Positions 1 to 8,047 of a stretch of DNA of 46,025 nt are shown here, piece by piece. Numbering within the stretch: the stretch's first letter is position 1; every line of letters begins with the position of its first letter. Below the pieces are notes generated by a model, which saw only the letters and a list, made by a program, of their open reading frames with translations, had not been told where the DNA came from and searched no databases. Position numbers and translations under genes: made by a program. Origin of the DNA: Fibrobacter sp. (GTDB lineage Bacteria; Fibrobacterota; Fibrobacteria; Fibrobacterales; Fibrobacteraceae). The stretch is from assembly GCA_017642335.1 (NCBI GenBank), contig JAGCPF010000006.1:1-46025 (forward strand), read 5' to 3'.

Positions 1-73
1 CCTTGGGAATCGGGCGAAACGACAGAAGTTCCTTATTGTTGTCGGCAGCAATTTTCAAATACGGCGAAATCAT
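1..73 (-). CDS. Partial hypothetical protein, N-terminus only
   Basis: The first 24 codons of a minus-strand gene run off the left edge, beginning MISPYLKIAADNN. The ATG at 73 has a GAGG Shine-Dalgarno seven bases upstream, so the start is credible. Nothing in the visible residues identifies a family. The gene is preceded by four spaced copies of a TGGCGGTnTAAA repeat, which suggests specific transcriptional control. It could be any cytosolic protein, since no signal peptide is visible in the fragment. Confidence 0.5.
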   Translation of the reverse strand, partial: MISPYLKIAADNNKELLSFRPIPK

Positions 74-106
74 CGAAAAACCTCGATTTATGCACCTAAT
101 ATATAA

Positions 107-192
107 TTTATACCGCCAAAATCAACAATTTAAACCGCCATTTTGCATTTTATACCGCCATTTTTAGCAAAATTTGCAGATTTACACCGCCA
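107..192 (-). repeat. Four direct repeats TGGCGGTnTAAA upstream of the edge gene
   Basis: Read on the minus strand, the 12-mer TGGCGGTnTAAA occurs at 192-181, 160-149, 140-129 and 118-107, with one variable base (G, A, T, A). The starts are 32, 20 and 22 bp apart, close to three and two helical turns, so all copies lie on roughly one face of the DNA. They fill the space between the end of the zinc-ribbon gene and the start of the edge gene, and look like operator iterons for the latter. Confidence 0.6.
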
Positions 193-212
193 AAATGAGT
201 TTTTGGAGGCCG

Positions 213-800
213 TTACCGCTTCTTGAATACGACAATTTCGGCATCGGCTCCGTTCTTGCCGTATTCGCTCACGAGAATGTAGCGTTCGTCGCAGGCGATT
301 CCGTAGCAGCGCCCTTCGGCACCCTGCTTTTCGACCTGGTTGCCCCAGTAGCTTGCATTATCGTCCAAGAACTTGATGCTGTTGCCGTTGATCTTGTATT
401 CCTGATTGATGAACGAGCCCTGCAGAACAAATAGGTTGTCGATTTTCGGCATGTCCTTGATATTAAGCGCATTGACCTCCTCGATGAACTTCTGCTTCAT
501 GGGCGAAGTGGCGTGCGGCAATTGGTCCGCAGGGAGGCGCCAGCGCTTGAGCGTCGGGAAGTACTTGCGAAGCTCCACTTTGTACTCTTCGCGGGTGAGG
601 CCCTTGCCCGTATTCTTGTTGAATTCTTCGACGAACTGCGAGCAGAATTCGACCATCTGTTCCATGTTGAAGTCGCCGGTGAAGGCGCCGTCTTTATAGC
701 AGTAGATGCAGTATTCTTCGTTCTTGCTGCCGTCGGCGTTGGTGCCCAAGATTTCCGGCGTGAGCGGCATTCCGCAGCTCTGACAAAATTTCATTTCCAT
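213..800 (-). CDS. Putative zinc-ribbon domain protein
   Basis: A 195-residue cytosolic protein. The N-terminus holds a C4 zinc ribbon: FCQSCGMPL with Cys6 and Cys9, then YCIYCYKDG with Cys31 and Cys34. The residues just after it match the usual continuation of the putative zinc-ribbon family (DGxFTxDxxMEEM). The C-terminal half is not recognised. The start at 800 is preferred over the in-frame ATG at 827: it has an AGGAG site five bases upstream, and the promoter at 829-857 would begin transcription near 822, downstream of the longer start. The role is unknown; a metal-binding or stress-linked function would be a guess. Confidence 0.7.
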   Translation of the reverse strand: MEMKFCQSCGMPLTPEILGTNADGSKNEEYCIYCYKDGAFTGDFNMEQMVEFCSQFVEEFNKNTGKGLTREEYKVELRKYFPTLKRWRLPADQLPHATSPMKQKFIEEVNALNIKDMPKIDNLFVLQGSFINQEYKINGNSIKFLDDNASYWGNQVEKQGAEGRCYGIACDERYILVSEYGKNGADAEIVVFKKR

Positions 801-828
801 AAGTTCTCCTTTATTTGATACATACACA

Positions 829-857
829 AATGTACACTATTTAGAAGGTTCTGTCAA
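829..857 (-). promoter_or_regulatory. Sigma70-type promoter of the zinc-ribbon gene
   Basis: On the minus strand TTGACA (857-852) is followed after exactly 17 bases by TACATT (834-829). This is a near-consensus housekeeping promoter about 30 bases before the chosen ATG. Confidence 0.7.
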
Positions 858-957
858 GCCAAATCGTATAAAAAGTAGGCGCCAGCAAACATTTTCCTTT
901 TCGTCAGCCCATCGGAAATTGTTTTTTTTCACTACAGAAAGTTAAATTAAGAGTTAA

Positions 958-2430
958 ATGAACGTATATAAGCTTTTAATAGTAGCAGTCATTGTGCTGT
1001 TAGTGGGCTGTGATAATCTCGACAAGAAAAAAGTCGCCCGAAAGAATTTTGATCCGTCCAAGGATTTATCGCTGTCGGATCATCTTTCCGCCGCTGATTC
1101 CATGGCAGTATTTTCTTGCCTAATGAAAGATACTTCCCAATTAATTGAGACAGCTTTTAATGTGATTGCGGAACCGGTCTTTGAATCTCGCCTAAAGAGG
1201 GATTTTGACGAACTTACAGACGCACTAACCATAAAAGATGAAATGGAGTGTAATTCTTGTATCGCTTTCGACAAACAATGGGTTTCGTACCATGTGGAAC
1301 TGTATAGAAACGGATTGCCTATAGATTCCATTCGAATTTATGCCTTGTGTTCAAAGCCTGGGTATAGAAAGAACAATCATATTTACCATTTTGCAGATTC
1401 CCTAAAAGTCCGTAATTTCTTTGAATCCAGACATATCCAGCGAATGCCTTATCAATGCAAGGCAAATCTACGCCCCCAGCCTGGAGACTGCGGTTTCTCT
1501 TGCCGTTACGCACTATTGAATGAAATACAAGTTCTGGATATTGAGGGGAATGCCTTGCCCAGCATTCTTGTGGCACATTTTGCAGATTCTCTAAAAAAAG
1601 AGGTCCTAAAATCCTATGTCCGTTACAGCGCCAGTCATAATCAACACATGAACGTAGATGCTGTTTTTGAAATGAGTTTCGGTTCTAGTTTTATGTCACC
1701 CCAGGAATTGTCATCCCAAAGGTTTCAAACAACACCAGAAGTTATGGAGATGACCCATGACATATACGATTTTATTTTTTCATGCGACCAGAACAATTGT
1801 TTTGGATTTGAACGAGGCAAAATCAAATCTGTAACCATAAAAATGGCTCTTCGGGATAAAAATTCCAAAGCAACTTCATCCCCATTGGCTCACAACATTG
1901 CACAAGCAGATTCCATGGCGGTCATTTCGTGCTACCCAGAAACACCTACCCCTCTTTTACCCCCCAAAAAAAACGAGACATTCAATTCAATCAGTTCATC
2001 TTCGGAACACTTCGCTCCAGTTCCTCTTAAGGATGATCCCCGTCTTAAAAGAAAAAGGAGATCACATCCCAAGTTAACATCCTATGTTGCATACACCTCA
2101 AACAAGCAAAATGACCTTGAGATGTTTGCTGACGCCGTTGTCTTTAATGAATCAGAATATTGTGACGGTATTTGTTTTGATAAGCAGTGGTCCTCCTATT
2201 ACGTAGAACTCTACAAAAATGGCAAATTTATTGATGGAACACATTTTTTTACAGGACCAGCCAAGGGGTATAACAAGGACGGATTCAACTACTATTTTGC
2301 CAATGTGGCAAAAGTTCATGAATTTTTCAATACTCGAAACGTTTTCCCCATGCCTTGGGGATGCTATGCCGATGGAAATCGTCATCTCGGATTCAAAAGA
2401 GAGAAATCAAAAAAGCGAATCAAACTATGA
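958..2430 (+). CDS. Internally duplicated hypothetical lipoprotein
   Basis: A 490-residue predicted lipoprotein. A hydrophobic N-terminus ends in LLVGC with Cys18 as the lipidation site. The protein contains two copies of one module, at roughly residues 44-170 and 310-480. Both carry ADSMAVxSC, then CxxFDKQWxSYxVELYxNG, then a hydrophobic FADSLKVxxFF-like helix and a MPxxCxA motif. The conserved paired cysteines suggest disulfides and an envelope location. The middle third is less conserved and Ser/Pro-rich. The Shine-Dalgarno is weak (AAGAG). I do not recognise the family; it ends convergently, 64 bp from the flavodoxin gene. Confidence 0.7.
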   Translation: MNVYKLLIVAVIVLLVGCDNLDKKKVARKNFDPSKDLSLSDHLSAADSMAVFSCLMKDTSQLIETAFNVIAEPVFESRLKRDFDELTDALTIKDEMECNSCIAFDKQWVSYHVELYRNGLPIDSIRIYALCSKPGYRKNNHIYHFADSLKVRNFFESRHIQRMPYQCKANLRPQPGDCGFSCRYALLNEIQVLDIEGNALPSILVAHFADSLKKEVLKSYVRYSASHNQHMNVDAVFEMSFGSSFMSPQELSSQRFQTTPEVMEMTHDIYDFIFSCDQNNCFGFERGKIKSVTIKMALRDKNSKATSSPLAHNIAQADSMAVISCYPETPTPLLPPKKNETFNSISSSSEHFAPVPLKDDPRLKRKRRSHPKLTSYVAYTSNKQNDLEMFADAVVFNESEYCDGICFDKQWSSYYVELYKNGKFIDGTHFFTGPAKGYNKDGFNYYFANVAKVHEFFNTRNVFPMPWGCYADGNRHLGFKREKSKKRIKL

Positions 2431-2494
2431 AATTCTTTTTTCTGATTGTTCTTTATACTCTTCTTTTTTTACTTTTTCGCGTTTATTATGTTTT

Positions 2495-3016
2495 TTACAG
2501 CGCCTTGACAATCGGTTCCAGGGTGTCGAGATTCACGAAGTCCACTTGCTTGCCATAGGTGGCGATGAGGGCGCGAACTTCGGCGTTACGCTCCGCTTCG
2601 GGGATTTTCGTGACCTTCGAATACAAAAGTTTCATCATGATTCTGTGTTTCAGGCTGAGTCTGGTGTAATCGATGGCGCCGCGAAGGTGGAAAATTTTAC
2701 TTTCGTCGTAATGCGATGCGGGAACCTGCTTTTTGAGGCAGCCCCTGATGTGGTTGACGTTTTCGGCATCGGTCGGGTCGGCGAGACCGATAGTCGCGAC
2801 AAACAATTCCTGACTTGCGGAGAGGCCGCAAACCGTTTTCTTGAGGCCCATGATACCGCCTGCGCAAAGAGCGCCCAGATAAACGATGCGGTCATAGCCG
2901 GCAACGCTTTTCACGTCTTTAAAGAAAACTGCCTTGAGCCCCGTGATTTCGGCGAGGCGTTCGGCGTAGCGTTTTGTCGAGCCGTAGCGGCTTCCGTAGA
3001 TGATAATAGAGTTCAT
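2495..3016 (-). CDS. Flavodoxin-domain protein (HemG-like)
   Basis: A 173-residue protein with a flavodoxin fold. It starts MNSIIIYGSRYGSTKRYAE, where the Ser/Thr-rich loop at residues 9-14 binds the FMN phosphate. The later IDYTRLSLKHRIMMKLL stretch resembles the region near the C-terminus of HemG-type protoporphyrinogen oxidases and Flavodoxin_5 proteins, which are about the same length. It probably carries electrons in a redox reaction; the partner is not evident. The start at 3016 fits the family N-terminus; a longer reading to 3337 would run through the divergent MATE gene. An AAAGGA lies 11 bases upstream. It shares a short divergent promoter region with the MATE gene. Confidence 0.75.
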   Translation of the reverse strand: MNSIIIYGSRYGSTKRYAERLAEITGLKAVFFKDVKSVAGYDRIVYLGALCAGGIMGLKKTVCGLSASQELFVATIGLADPTDAENVNHIRGCLKKQVPASHYDESKIFHLRGAIDYTRLSLKHRIMMKLLYSKVTKIPEAERNAEVRALIATYGKQVDFVNLDTLEPIVKAL

Positions 3017-3083
3017 CGAAATACAATCCTTTCTGTTCCCACAATTTAAAAAACTAAATTTACGCCCGTTTTCAAGGTACTGC

Positions 3084-4427
3084 ATGGCGGCATCAAAGAC
3101 GAACATCGATATGCTGAACGGGCCCCTCGGGAGAAAAATCCTGAGGTTTGCCATCCCTATTGCCCTGAGCAGCATTTTCCAGCAGATGTTCAACCTGGCG
3201 GACATCGCCGTGGTGGGGCAGTTCGCGGGCGACAAGGCCCTCGCGGCCGTGGGCGCGAACACGTTCGTCATCAATATGCTCATCAACTTGTTCGTCGGGA
3301 TTTCCGTGGGCGCGAACGTGGTGGTGGCCAACTCCATCGGCGCGCGCAGCTACCGCTCCGTGACCCGCAGCGTCCACACATCGGTGATGGTGGCGTTCTT
3401 CAGCGGGATTTTCCTTTCGTTCGTGGGAATCTTTTTTGCAAGACCGATTCTTGAACTGATTTCGACGCCCGAAGACGTTTTGGACATGGCGGTACTTTAC
3501 CTGCAAATCTACTTTGCCGGCATGCCCTTCGTGATGATTTACAATTTCATCGCCGCCATCCTGCGCAGCAAGGGCGATACAAAGCGACCTCTCTACGTGC
3601 TCATGGTGGCGGGAGCCGTCAATGTGGCATTGAACCTGATTCTTGTAGCGGGCTTTGGCATGGGTGTATCGGGCGTTGCGATTGCGACGGTCATCGCCAA
3701 CGTCATCAGCGGGATTATCTTGTTCTACATGCTCCTGCACGAGGTGGGTCCCTTCAAGCTGGAGTTCTGGAAGTTGCGCGTGACGCCCTTCTTCTTGAGC
3801 CGCATCTTGCGCGTGGGGCTGCCGACGGGGCTTCGCGGCGTCGTATTCTCGTTCAGCAATGTGTGCCTGCAATCGGCCATCAACAGCCTCGGTTCTGCGA
3901 CAGTGGCGGCCTCGTCCATCGCGCTCAACTACGAATTCGTGGTGTATTACTGGCTGAGTTCTTTTTCGCAGGCTTGCGTGACCTTCGTGGGGCAGAACTT
4001 CGGCGCAAAGAACATGGAGCGCTGCCGCCGCACGGTCCGCTGGACGCTTCTGCTCGGGTGTTCCACCACCATCGTATTGAGTGCTCTCTGCTGCATTTTC
4101 GCAAGGCCCATGCTGAGCGTGTTCACGTCCAATACCGAGATCATCGAAATCGCATCCATCCGCATGTACGTAGTGGTGGGGCTCTTGGCCATCAACGTTT
4201 TTCTGGACGTATTTTCGGGCGCGCTTTCGGGAATGGGCAAGTCCCTGCCGCCGGCGCTCACCTGCATGGTAGGCGTCTGCGGCATCCGCATCCTCTGGGT
4301 AATTTTCGTATTCCCCAAATACAACTCGTTCGCCTCGCTGATGGTCGTCTACCCCGTCAGCTGGGTCATCACGATTGCGGTCATCGTGGGGATATATTTC
4401 TACAACATCAAACGACAGAAATTTTAG
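3084..4427 (+). CDS. MATE family multidrug/Na+ antiporter
   Basis: A 447-residue inner-membrane protein with about twelve hydrophobic segments. The N-terminal NGPLGRKILRFAIPIALSS and the following QQMFNLADIAVVGQF are the typical first-helix signature of MATE transporters, which use a Na+ or H+ gradient to export cationic compounds. Length matches the family. An upstream in-frame reading begins at 3000 inside the flavodoxin start, but the ATG at 3084 matches family N-termini and is preceded by AAGG. No regulator gene is adjacent. Substrate cannot be inferred. Confidence 0.88.
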   Translation: MAASKTNIDMLNGPLGRKILRFAIPIALSSIFQQMFNLADIAVVGQFAGDKALAAVGANTFVINMLINLFVGISVGANVVVANSIGARSYRSVTRSVHTSVMVAFFSGIFLSFVGIFFARPILELISTPEDVLDMAVLYLQIYFAGMPFVMIYNFIAAILRSKGDTKRPLYVLMVAGAVNVALNLILVAGFGMGVSGVAIATVIANVISGIILFYMLLHEVGPFKLEFWKLRVTPFFLSRILRVGLPTGLRGVVFSFSNVCLQSAINSLGSATVAASSIALNYEFVVYYWLSSFSQACVTFVGQNFGAKNMERCRRTVRWTLLLGCSTTIVLSALCCIFARPMLSVFTSNTEIIEIASIRMYVVVGLLAINVFLDVFSGALSGMGKSLPPALTCMVGVCGIRILWVIFVFPKYNSFASLMVVYPVSWVITIAVIVGIYFYNIKRQKF

Positions 4428-4534
4428 TCCAAATCGATGTCGGAAACAAGGTTCCAGCCCCCAACAAGCCTTATAATAAAATTTATTTATAGCCAGCTAA
4501 CGAAAAATAGTATAACCAAATAGCAGCAAATTGG

Positions 4535-4563
4535 TTGACGGAATCCATTTTTTTATCTATTTT
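4535..4563 (+). promoter_or_regulatory. Promoter of the mccBA operon
   Basis: TTGACG (4535-4540) and TATTTT (4558-4563) are separated by 17 bases. The predicted start of transcription near 4570 leaves a leader of about 200 nt carrying the Cys-rich ORF and the attenuator. The stretch 4428-4534 upstream holds nothing else I can identify. Confidence 0.6.
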
Positions 4564-4588
4564 CCTACAAAAATCATAGGAAACAAAT

Positions 4589-4645
4589 ATGATGCTTATC
4601 TACTCTTCTTCTTGTTGTTGGTGTCGATGTCGAGCGGGCGACTAG
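4589..4645 (+). CDS. Cysteine-rich leader peptide of the mccBA operon
   Basis: An 18-codon ORF, MMLIYSSSCCWCRCRAGD, with an AGGA Shine-Dalgarno seven bases before its ATG. Four of its last ten codons are cysteine (TGT at 4613, 4616, 4622 and 4628), after three serine codons. It lies between the operon promoter and an intrinsic terminator, ahead of genes that make cysteine. By analogy with amino-acid leader peptides, ribosome stalling at the Cys codons when Cys-tRNA is short would control the downstream terminator. The last codons (4632-4638) duplicate the terminator's 3' arm. It is inferred to act in cis through its translation rather than as a peptide product. Confidence 0.75.
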   Translation: MMLIYSSSCCWCRCRAGD

Positions 4646-4713
4646 TTTTTAGGCTATTGATTTAACTAAGCTCTAAACAAGTTCCCGCTCAATCGTTTGA
4701 GCGGGATTTTTTT
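4632..4713 (+). promoter_or_regulatory. Transcription attenuator with competing antiterminator
   Basis: The terminator is CCCGCTCAA (4684-4692), a 4-nt loop and TTGAGCGGG (4697-4705), then seven T from 4707. The 7-mer GAGCGGG at 4632-4638, inside the last codons of the leader ORF, is identical to part of the 3' arm and can pair with CCCGCTC (4684-4690), which would prevent the terminator. A ribosome that finishes the leader (stop at 4643) covers 4632-4638 and lets the terminator form. One stalled at the first Cys codons leaves it free to pair. The geometry fits; folding was judged by eye. Confidence 0.75.
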
Positions 4714-4769
4714 ATTCAAACTTTCATCAATGCTCGGCGCGGCAATTGAATGCGCCAAAGGATTTCAAA

Positions 4770-5927
4770 ATGTCAACTTCCAAGTATATCGAAACGAAAC
4801 TCATTCACGGCGGCATCGATGGCGACAAGGTCACTGGAGCGGTCAATGTACCTATTTACCAGACTTCTACCTATAAGCAGGCGGGCCTCGGCGAAAATAC
4901 GGGTTGGGAATATTCCCGCACGGGCAACCCGACGCGTGCAGCACTCGAGGCGCTGATTGCGGAACTCGAGGGCGGTGTTGCAGGCTTCGCTTTTGCAAGC
5001 GGCATGGCGGCCACCTCGACGGTACTTGCTCTTTTTAACAAGGGCGACAAGATTATTATCTCGAGCAATGTGTACGGCGGCACTTTCCGCGTTTTGGACA
5101 AAGTATTCAAAAATCTCGGCATCACCTATTCCATCGAGGATACAACCGACTTGGCGACGCTTGATACCAAGGTGACTCCCGACGTGAAGGCGTTCTTTGT
5201 GGAAAGCCCGGCGAACCCGCTCCTGACCGTGACGGACTTGGCTGGCGTTGCTGCGATTGCGAAGAAGCATGGCATCTTGACGATTGTCGATAACACCTTC
5301 ATGACCCCGTATCTGCAGCGCCCGCTGGAACTCGGTGCCGATATCGTTGTGCATTCTGCGACAAAATACCTGGGCGGCCATAGCGACTTGGTGGCGGGCC
5401 TTGCGGTGACGAATAACAAGGAAATCGCCGAACGCCTCGCCTTCACGCAGAATGCCGTGGGCGCAGTGCTCGGCCCCTTCGATTCATTCCTCCTGATTCG
5501 CGGCATCAAGACGCTCGGTGTGCGCCTCGACCGCCATACCGAAAATGCGGACCGCATCGCTCGTTACTTGGAACAGCACGAAGCTGTAAAACACGTTTAC
5601 TATCCGGGCCTTCCGAATGCGCAGGGTTACGAAATCAACAAGAAGCAGGCCAAGAACGGCGGCGCGATGATTTCGTTCGAGCTGTACGAAGGTTACGACA
5701 TCAAGAAGTTTTTCAAGGGCCTCAAGCTGATTTCGCTTGCCGAAAGTTTGGGCGGCGTCGAAAGCCTCGTATGCCATCCAGCCACAATGACCCACGCCTC
5801 CATCCCGAAGGAAATTCGCGAGAAGGTGGGCATTACCGACGGGCTGATTCGCCTGTCCGTGGGTATCGAGAAGGTGGATGACATCATCCTGGATTTGAAC
5901 GCCAGCATTAATGCCGCGAAAGCATAA
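4770..5927 (+). CDS. mccB: Cystathionine gamma-lyase/synthase family enzyme (MccB-like)
   Basis: A 385-residue PLP enzyme of the Cys/Met metabolism family. It shows YSRTGNPT near residue 48, and HSATKYLGGHSD with the PLP-binding lysine at about 199. Paired with the next gene, the likely reaction is cleavage of cystathionine to cysteine, 2-oxobutyrate and ammonia, the second half of reverse transsulfuration. Cystathionine gamma-synthase (MetB) has the same fold and cannot be excluded by eye. The ATG at 4770 has AAAGGA seven bases upstream; an in-frame ATG at 4746 lacks a good site. It is the first structural gene behind the Cys leader attenuator, which argues for a cysteine-producing role. Confidence 0.82.
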   Translation: MSTSKYIETKLIHGGIDGDKVTGAVNVPIYQTSTYKQAGLGENTGWEYSRTGNPTRAALEALIAELEGGVAGFAFASGMAATSTVLALFNKGDKIIISSNVYGGTFRVLDKVFKNLGITYSIEDTTDLATLDTKVTPDVKAFFVESPANPLLTVTDLAGVAAIAKKHGILTIVDNTFMTPYLQRPLELGADIVVHSATKYLGGHSDLVAGLAVTNNKEIAERLAFTQNAVGAVLGPFDSFLLIRGIKTLGVRLDRHTENADRIARYLEQHEAVKHVYYPGLPNAQGYEINKKQAKNGGAMISFELYEGYDIKKFFKGLKLISLAESLGGVESLVCHPATMTHASIPKEIREKVGITDGLIRLSVGIEKVDDIILDLNASINAAKA

Positions 5928-5939
5928 AAAGAGGTTTTT

Positions 5940-6851
5940 ATGAAATACTATGAATCAATGCAGTCCCTGATCGGGAAGACTCCGCTTGTAAAGCTCACAC
6001 ACGTCGGTGTGCCCGAAGGCGTGAACCTGTTTGTGAAACTGGAACTCTGGAACCCCTCGGGCAGCGTGAAGGACCGTACCGGCCTTTACATGGTGAACGA
6101 CGCGCTCGCGAAGGGAACGCTCAAGCCGGGCGGAACCATCATCGAGGCGACCGCGGGCAACACCGGCCTCGGAATCGCATTCGCGGCGCTCAACCGCGGC
6201 GTACGCGTGATATTCGTGGTGCCCACCAAGTTCTCGCAAGAAAAGCAGACGCTCTTGCGCGCACTCGGAGCGGAACTCATCAACACCCCGCGCGAAGAGG
6301 GAATGCTCGGTGCCGAAAAGAAGGCCGAAGAACTCCTGAACCAGATTCCTGATTCCATTTCGCTCAGGCAGTTCCACAACATGGCCAACCCGCTTGCCCA
6401 TTACGAAACGACCGGCCCTGAAATCTATGACGATCTCGACGGGCATGTGGATTACGTGGTGGCTGGCGCAGGGAGCGGCGGTACTTACAGCGGCATCCTG
6501 AAGGCGCTCAAGGAACGCAACCCGAAAATCCAAGGCGTGCTTGCGGACCCCATCGGCTCTACCATGGGCGGCGGCGAACACGGCGACTACAACATCGAAG
6601 GAATCGGCAACGACTTTATCGCCGACACCATGGACATGTCGCTCGTGGACAAGGTCATCAAAATCAACGATGACGATGCCTTTACTGGCTCCCGTGAACT
6701 CGCCCAAAAAGAAGGGATCTTTGCGGGTTCCTCATCGGGTGCGGCATTTGCCGCAGCCAAAAAGCTCATCGCCTCGGGCGCTCGCGGAAACATCGTGTTC
6801 GTGGCCCCCGACCGTGGCGACCGTTACTTCAGCAAAGGACTGTACGAGTAA
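5940..6851 (+). CDS. mccA: Cystathionine beta-synthase/cysteine synthase family enzyme (MccA-like)
   Basis: A 303-residue fold-type II PLP enzyme. It carries IGKTPLVKL near the N-terminus, NPSGSVKDR with the PLP lysine at 44, a TAGNTG substrate loop at 71-76 and a GSGGT phosphate loop at 178-182. In Bacillus the partner of MccB is MccA, which joins O-acetylserine (or serine) to homocysteine to form cystathionine. Gene pairing supports that role over simple O-acetylserine sulfhydrylase, though sequence alone does not settle it. It lies 12 bp after mccB with an AAGAGG site, so the two are cotranscribed and should share the cysteine-sensing leader. Gene order is reversed relative to Bacillus. 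Confidence 0.8.
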   Translation: MKYYESMQSLIGKTPLVKLTHVGVPEGVNLFVKLELWNPSGSVKDRTGLYMVNDALAKGTLKPGGTIIEATAGNTGLGIAFAALNRGVRVIFVVPTKFSQEKQTLLRALGAELINTPREEGMLGAEKKAEELLNQIPDSISLRQFHNMANPLAHYETTGPEIYDDLDGHVDYVVAGAGSGGTYSGILKALKERNPKIQGVLADPIGSTMGGGEHGDYNIEGIGNDFIADTMDMSLVDKVIKINDDDAFTGSRELAQKEGIFAGSSSGAAFAAAKKLIASGARGNIVFVAPDRGDRYFSKGLYE

Positions 6852-6887
6852 ACTTCTCTAGTTAAAATTTGCCATCTACCTTCTGGG

Positions 6888-6914
6888 CTCCACCAAACTG
6901 GTGGAGTCTTTTTT
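6888..6914 (+). terminator. Intrinsic terminator of mccBA
   Basis: CTCCACCA and TGGTGGAG form a perfect 8-bp stem with a 3-nt loop, followed by TCTTTTTTAT. Confidence 0.85.
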
Positions 6915-6957
6915 ATGATGTACAATTTGTCTATATTTCTAGTAAAAGGGGATTACT

Positions 6958-7935
6958 ATGAATCGCTATTTTTACCTGTTGGCTTCGGCATTGTTCTTTT
7001 TCGCCTGCTCTAGTGACAGCGGCACCAGTTCATCGGAAAATTCCGGAACCACGGAATACCAGCATGTGTCTATAGACAAGGAAAAGCACCAGATCGTTGT
7101 AAACCGAGATACCCACAGCCAAGAATACTGCATTTTGCATCAAGGCTCTTTTGAATGGGACGAAGTCTCTTATGATGCAAATCAGAACTCCGATGTAACG
7201 ACCTACGAGATTCATGGTGACACGCTTGTCGTTTTCTTCTACGGCAGCACGGATGACCCACATTACTACCTTGGCGGTTCTACAGATAAAATTTATGGCG
7301 AGTGGAAAAACATCGGTTGCTACAAGTCTCAAGATAAAGTTATTTGCCCGTCCAAAGAAGAGAGCGACTTTGAAGAACAATACTTAGAATTGATATTGAC
7401 CATTTCCGAAAACGAATTCGAGGAAAAGTTTGTACATAAGCCAGCCTTTTTCAAATACGATGACTACATGAATTCGGAATACCTGCTCAATCTTTATGCA
7501 GTGCTAAAAAATGATCTCGCAGGAATCTCTGCAAGCATATCCGGTTCCCTATTTTCTCCCGAACAGGAATCCTACATAAAGGCCATTGAAAAAGAAAACG
7601 ATATCGAAGTTTTAGAACAAACTAAAACAACAAAGAAATTCAAGTTGGGCGAAAAAACCTATGACGTAAAGTTAACGGATATCGAGCGGGATTCCCTAGA
7701 CTACAAGGTTGCCATCAGCGTAAAGTCGGATGACAAGGAATGTTCATACGAAGAGCGCCAGGTAAACGTGACGAAGGAAAACTGCAAGGATCAGACAACA
7801 GAAGGCTTGCAAAATTACGATGCCGAAAGGAACTTTCAGTACAAGCTCGCCATTAGAGGGACTATCGTGAACACGAAGGGACTCGATGACTTTGAGGAAT
7901 GCATCAAAGAAATCGCGGTGGCAAAGGAAAATTAA
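6958..7935 (+). CDS. Hypothetical lipoprotein
   Basis: A 325-residue predicted lipoprotein with a signal peptide ending LFFFAC (Cys17) and a Ser/Gly-rich linker after the cysteine, typical of Fibrobacter surface lipoproteins. The rest is charged, rich in Asp, Glu and Lys, with scattered cysteines, and matches no family that I recognise. AAAGGGG precedes the ATG by a good distance. It stands between two sulfur-metabolism loci but has its own terminator upstream, so a functional link is not implied. Late residues include a CSYEERQV patch and a second Cys cluster that may form disulfides. Confidence 0.65.
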   Translation: MNRYFYLLASALFFFACSSDSGTSSSENSGTTEYQHVSIDKEKHQIVVNRDTHSQEYCILHQGSFEWDEVSYDANQNSDVTTYEIHGDTLVVFFYGSTDDPHYYLGGSTDKIYGEWKNIGCYKSQDKVICPSKEESDFEEQYLELILTISENEFEEKFVHKPAFFKYDDYMNSEYLLNLYAVLKNDLAGISASISGSLFSPEQESYIKAIEKENDIEVLEQTKTTKKFKLGEKTYDVKLTDIERDSLDYKVAISVKSDDKECSYEERQVNVTKENCKDQTTEGLQNYDAERNFQYKLAIRGTIVNTKGLDDFEECIKEIAVAKEN

Positions 7936-7952
7936 AAGAATAATTTCTAGGG

Positions 7953-7981
7953 ACAATATTGTTATAACTAAATGTTATAAC
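7953..7981. promoter_or_regulatory. Overlapping palindromes upstream of the metY promoter
   Basis: ACAATATTGT (7953-7962) overlaps GTTATAAC (7961-7968), and a second GTTATAAC follows at 7974-7981. Each element is its own reverse complement. The block ends 31 bp before the metY -35 box and could be a repressor or activator site. It could also form a hairpin at the end of the lipoprotein transcript, but no T-run follows. Confidence 0.4.
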
Positions 7982-8012
7982 AACCAATAGTTAAATAGTA
8001 TGTGTTTATGGC

Positions 8013-8041
8013 TTGACAGGGGCAAAATCTTATTCTATCTT
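8013..8041 (+). promoter_or_regulatory. Promoter of metY
   Basis: TTGACA (8013-8018), a 17-base spacer, then TATCTT (8036-8041). Transcription would begin near 8048, leaving a leader of about 250 nt before the metY start. Confidence 0.7.
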
Positions 8042-8047
8042 ATTGCC

